From the NCBI GenBank assembly GCA_002367105.1, contig DFCS01000003.1:310246-374245 (forward strand): a stretch of 64,000 nucleotides of DNA, read 5' to 3'. This DNA is from Hungatella sp. UBA3048. Lineage in GTDB: Bacteria; Bacillota; Clostridia; Lachnospirales; Lachnospiraceae. Made by a program: the position numbers and the translations under genes. Below are positions 61,395 to 64,000 of this stretch, piece by piece (the first letter of the stretch is position 1; each line of letters starts with the position of its first letter). The notes under the pieces were generated by a model that saw only the letters and a list, made by a program, of their open reading frames with translations, ran no database searches and was not told the origin of the DNA.

Positions 61395-61693
61395 ATGAAT
61401 CATTTAGGAACGGTACAGATAGAAACAGATCGATTGATATTACGCAAATTTAATAGATCCGATTCACAAGCACTGTTTATTGGGCTAACGATGAAGAAGT
61501 AATAAAATTTTTAACATGGTCACCTATTATGTCTGCAGAAGAAGCTGAACGTATATTATCAGACTGGATTCATCGTTATTCAAACAATAAATTTTATCAA
61601 TGGGCAATCGTATTAAAAGATAATTGCGATGAACCCATTGGTACGATTAGTGTTAAATACACCTTACAGATTATTTTATACTTTATACATTAG
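61395..61693 (+). pseudogene. broken GNAT acetyltransferase (RimJ/RimL type)
   Basis: An ATG at 61395 after GGGGTGGGG opens a reading frame with IETDRLILRKFNRSDSQALF, the classic start of RimJ/RimL-type N-acetyltransferases, which stops at 61500-61502. The match goes on in another frame as WANDEEVIKFLTWSP, AEEAERILSDW and QWAIVLKD, then EPIGTISV and a premature end at 61691-61693. The acetyl-CoA-binding half, normally another 70-80 residues, is absent. One frameshift near 61478 and a C-terminal loss make it non-functional. Confidence 0.85.
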
Positions 61694-61765
61694 ATAAAAG
61701 AGAGCAGACACGGTAAAGTATTTGTTTCTCGTCTGTGGTATATTGTTTTAGAGAGAGGAATCTAT

Positions 61766-62674
61766 ATGTACGCATGGGAAGCCATACAAAAAACTCTGAA
61801 CCACATCGAAGAACATCTCAGTGAAGAAATCCACATCGAAGAACTGGCAGAAACTGCCGTATTGTCACTGTTTTATTATCAGAGACTATTCACACGTTTG
61901 GTAAAAACATCGGTTCGGGATTATATTAAATTGCGCCGGTTGGCAAAGTCTCTCCCGATGCTGCGTGATAAAGAAAACCGCATTATCGACATTGCAATGG
62001 AATTCGGTTTTGGCAGTCACGTAACTTTTACGCGAGCTTTTAGAGAAACCTATGGGATTACCCCTTCACAGTATCGAGATAAACCGATTGGCTTACAGAA
62101 TTTTGACAAACCCGATTTATCGCTTGGTTATATTGTAGTTGATGTGGGTGTACCGCTGATCAGTGATGGACTGGTTTTGGAAATGAACCGTAAATTTCTT
62201 GAAGAACCAATTAACTTTCTTGGTGTTACAGGATATTATCCATTCAAATATGGTAAAATGTTCGGCGAAAGAACCGGCGTTGACACGGTTGGGGAGATAT
62301 GGGACAGCTTTTTTAGGGTTCTTCCGAATATCTCACATATCTCAGAGGGACGCAGGGTTGGTGTTTCTTATCACGGCGATGCACCGGACGGTTATTCAAG
62401 TTATTTTGTTGGTACAGAAGTAAAAAAAGACGAGAAAAACCCTGAATTTACAAATTGGCAACTCCCCATACGAGAGTATGTCGTCTGTGGCTTTGAATCA
62501 GAAAATCATGATCAGATGATTATTGGTTTGGGTAAGGCAATGAAATACACTCGGTTTTGGCTTAAAAAGCACAATCTGATTGCCGATGGATTTTTCCCTG
62601 AGATGTACTATAAAAGTGCGCCCGACATTTCTTATGTAGAATTGTGGATTCCTTTTAGGATACGAGAAAAATAA
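61766..62674 (+). CDS. AraC family regulator with GyrI-like effector domain
   Basis: A 302-residue protein: an N-terminal AraC double HTH (about 1-108; IEELAETAVLSLFYYQRLF and IIDIAMEFGFGSHVTFTRAF) and a C-terminal GyrI-like/AraC_E_bind domain (about 120-300) that binds small ligands, as in Rob and BmrR-like regulators. The order is reversed from classic AraC. It may respond to drugs or metabolites. The gene for a pyridoxamine-oxidase-fold protein follows by 25 bases, so the pair probably forms an operon. AGAGAGGA precedes the ATG. Confidence 0.9.
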   Translation: MYAWEAIQKTLNHIEEHLSEEIHIEELAETAVLSLFYYQRLFTRLVKTSVRDYIKLRRLAKSLPMLRDKENRIIDIAMEFGFGSHVTFTRAFRETYGITPSQYRDKPIGLQNFDKPDLSLGYIVVDVGVPLISDGLVLEMNRKFLEEPINFLGVTGYYPFKYGKMFGERTGVDTVGEIWDSFFRVLPNISHISEGRRVGVSYHGDAPDGYSSYFVGTEVKKDEKNPEFTNWQLPIREYVVCGFESENHDQMIIGLGKAMKYTRFWLKKHNLIADGFFPEMYYKSAPDISYVELWIPFRIREK

Positions 62675-62699
62675 ATAATGAATGCTGGAGGAAAAGCAA

Positions 62700-63191
62700 A
62701 TGAGCAATTACGAAGAAGGATTAAAACTAATCGAAGAAAAGTTCGGAAACGGTAAAGACAATATTATTTCCCTCGCGACGATTGCGCGGGAACCGGGCGC
62801 TAACGGAATGCCACGCCCGGTTGTCCGTAGTGTGGACGCCTATTATGAAGACGGCACATTTTATGTTGTAACACATGGAAAATCAAACAAAATGCAGCAA
62901 ATCTCGCAAAATTCGGAGGTTTCGGTTGCGGGTTGTTTAGAGATGTTCACCGCTAATGGAATAGGTGAAAACCTCGGTTGGGTGCTTGATCCAAAAAATG
63001 CCGAAATAAGAACCAAACTCCGTACAGCTTTTTCCGAATGGTACGATATGGTTAATAATGAAAAGGATGAAAACTGTTGCTTTTTAGCAATCCATCTCAC
63101 TAAGGGAACATTAAACATTAATCATTGGGAAAAACTATACCATATGGATTTTGTGAATAAGGCTGATATGGTAAATGGAGGCATTTTTTAA
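62700..63191 (+). CDS. pyridoxamine 5'-phosphate oxidase family protein
   Basis: About 163 residues of the split-barrel flavin-binding fold: IISLATIAREPGANGMPRPV and YYEDGTFYVVTHGKSNKMQQI match the general-stress/PNPOx-like family. It may reduce or bind a flavin-linked substrate. It is downstream of the AraC/GyrI regulator gene. ATG at 62700 lies 8 bases after GGAGG; the in-frame start at 62682 is less likely. Confidence 0.83.
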   Translation: MSNYEEGLKLIEEKFGNGKDNIISLATIAREPGANGMPRPVVRSVDAYYEDGTFYVVTHGKSNKMQQISQNSEVSVAGCLEMFTANGIGENLGWVLDPKNAEIRTKLRTAFSEWYDMVNNEKDENCCFLAIHLTKGTLNINHWEKLYHMDFVNKADMVNGGIF

Positions 63192-63509
63192 TCAATGAAA
63201 TATTTCATACGATCCGCACAGCAGTACTAAATTTATGACAGACAATGTGTCATACCTAATAAGCATTTGAATATTAGTATTAATAAAGTCAACTGCTGAT
63301 CGTATTGTTTTCCCACGTTTCCATCACTTAAATATTGCATTTGATCTATGTAACGCATTGTCCATATAATATAAATGCTAACAAAGAAGCAAGACATACG
63401 CCTTGCTTTTTTGCTTTTTATAAATAGTTACCAATATTCACTAGTTTTTATTATGCGGTCTTTGTCAACAGTCCCTTTATTTTGTTAATTGTAAGTTCCG
63501 CCCGGATTA
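63192..63509. other. intergenic region with a terminator hairpin
   Basis: Downstream of the flavin protein gene this 318-base stretch holds a 7-bp stem AAGCAAG/CTTGCTT (63387-63408) followed by a T-run to 63414, a likely plus-strand terminator. A 41-codon minus-strand frame at 63233-63358 (including YLSDGNVGKQYDQQL) lacks a ribosome site and a known match; it might be a remnant. Confidence 0.45.
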
Positions 63510-63698
63510 TTAATAAATCCTTAACGATAAAAAACTTTCAGTAAAACCTAAAGCACCAGATAATGAAATGCCCATCAACTTCACTTCCATACGATTTCCT
63601 ATATACATTATACCATTTTCGTCTACGAAAATATCATTATAATCCAATCTTTGATTTATGTATGTATTATTCCTTTCTTTCAAAGTCGTAAGGCTCAT
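63510..63698 (-). CDS. hypothetical short protein or gene remnant
   Basis: A 62-codon frame whose first 11 codons overlap the end of the TIGR04076-like gene. The latter part (NDIFVDENGIMYIGNRMEVK) looks protein-like, but no ribosome site precedes the ATG and I recognise no family. It could be the 3' piece of a gene cut off by the neighbour. Doubtful as a true gene. Confidence 0.25.
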   Translation of the reverse strand: MSLTTLKERNNTYINQRLDYNDIFVDENGIMYIGNRMEVKLMGISLSGALGFTESFLSLRIY

Positions 63699-63963
63699 CA
63701 GCCAGTCTTTCTAATTCAATCTCAATAATACCATTGTCACGGCAGATAAAGTAATCTTTTGATCCCACCGGCTGCTTTCTCAAATTGTTACATTTAGGAT
63801 ATATATCAGCCAGGGTAGCATAGCAGTACCTTTCTAATTTATTGAAACTTACGTCAAAGCAGTGCTTTTTTATTATTATTTCATCACCTTCTTTAAAGAT
63901 AGGACAATAATTATTCTTTTTTACTACTGTCATTTTAATGACCGTCTGAGGACGAGTCTCCAT
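63667..63963 (-). CDS. TIGR04076-like small protein
   Basis: A 98-residue protein with an N-terminal basic beta strand (VIKMTVVKKNNYCPIFKEGD), then CFDVSFNKLERYCYATLADIYPKC and a C-terminal GIIEIELERLADE. The pattern of cysteine, a GD-containing turn and a helix with CYATLADIYP resembles the TIGR04076 family, whose role is unknown. AGGAGG lies 7 bases before the ATG at 63963; an in-frame start at 63987 is less likely. It is near the right edge, so the operon context is not visible. Confidence 0.6.
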   Translation of the reverse strand: METRPQTVIKMTVVKKNNYCPIFKEGDEIIIKKHCFDVSFNKLERYCYATLADIYPKCNNLRKQPVGSKDYFICRDNGIIEIELERLADEPYDFERKE

Positions 63964-64000
63964 TTCTATACCTCCTAAAAGTGACATACTCCCACCACTT

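Overview
The window is chromosomal DNA of a fermentative, low-to-moderate GC Gram-positive anaerobe, most likely a Lachnospiraceae member (Clostridium cluster XIVa, Lacrimispora-like). The reasons are strong AGGAGG-type ribosome binding sites, GTG and TTG starts, five PTS loci, PRD regulators, CdaA/CdaR, heterodimeric ABC exporters and an FdrA-type oxamate carbamoyltransferase cluster. The genus is inference. About five sixths of the genes lie on the minus strand. I see no rRNA, tRNA, CRISPR array, insertion sequence or prophage.

Layout. 1-5.5 kb: the end of a DUF4349-like gene, then a beta-glucoside locus (GH1 enzyme, PTS EIIBC with a decayed EIIA remnant, AEC permease) and a divergent GntR/UTRA regulator. 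5.6-12.7 kb: a core block with a Wzy-like polymerase, ptsI, ptsH, cdaR, cdaA and two membrane proteins. 12.8-17.5 kb: a MacAB-like export operon with two tandem permeases. 17.7-19.5 kb: an Fe/Mn superoxide dismutase, then a flavin-binding protein and an HxlR regulator that share overlapping divergent promoters. 19.5-25.7 kb: a MarR-controlled operon with a heterodimeric ABC exporter and two membrane fusion proteins.

25.8-33.1 kb: a second beta-glucoside locus (GH1, EIIA, EIIBC, LicT-type antiterminator with a visible antitermination leader), then a second HPr with Asp at position 46, an RpiR regulator and a GH4 enzyme. 33.2-39.9 kb: a fructose-family PTS operon (EIIB, EIIC, class II aldolase, PRD regulator, EIIA, aldo/keto reductase, RpiB/LacAB isomerase) of unknown substrate.

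40.0-51.5 kb: an allantoate-to-oxamate operon: allC, MFS transporter, allE, allD, allF, allG, allH and a DAACS symporter, followed by a PucR regulator with its own promoter. The encoded path is allantoate, ureidoglycine, ureidoglycolate, oxalurate, then oxamate plus carbamoyl phosphate. Carbamate kinase and allantoinase are not in the window.

52.0-53.4 kb: a MATE exporter. 53.6-60.9 kb: a mannose-family PTS operon (EIIB, EIIC, EIID, HAD phosphatase, EIIA, SIS protein, PfkB kinase, class II aldolase) behind a GntR regulator, which fits an amino-sugar or galactosamine-like route through tagatose 6-phosphate. 61.4-64 kb: a broken GNAT acetyltransferase, an AraC/GyrI regulator, a pyridoxamine-oxidase-fold protein and a TIGR04076-like gene.

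The general PTS proteins EI and HPr at 7-9 kb would supply phosphate to all five PTS loci. Gene decay is visible at three places (EIIA at 1.4 kb, a GyrI-like fragment at 30.3 kb, GNAT at 61.5 kb). Two copies of a palindromic intergenic element and a pair of related hairpins are the main repeats.
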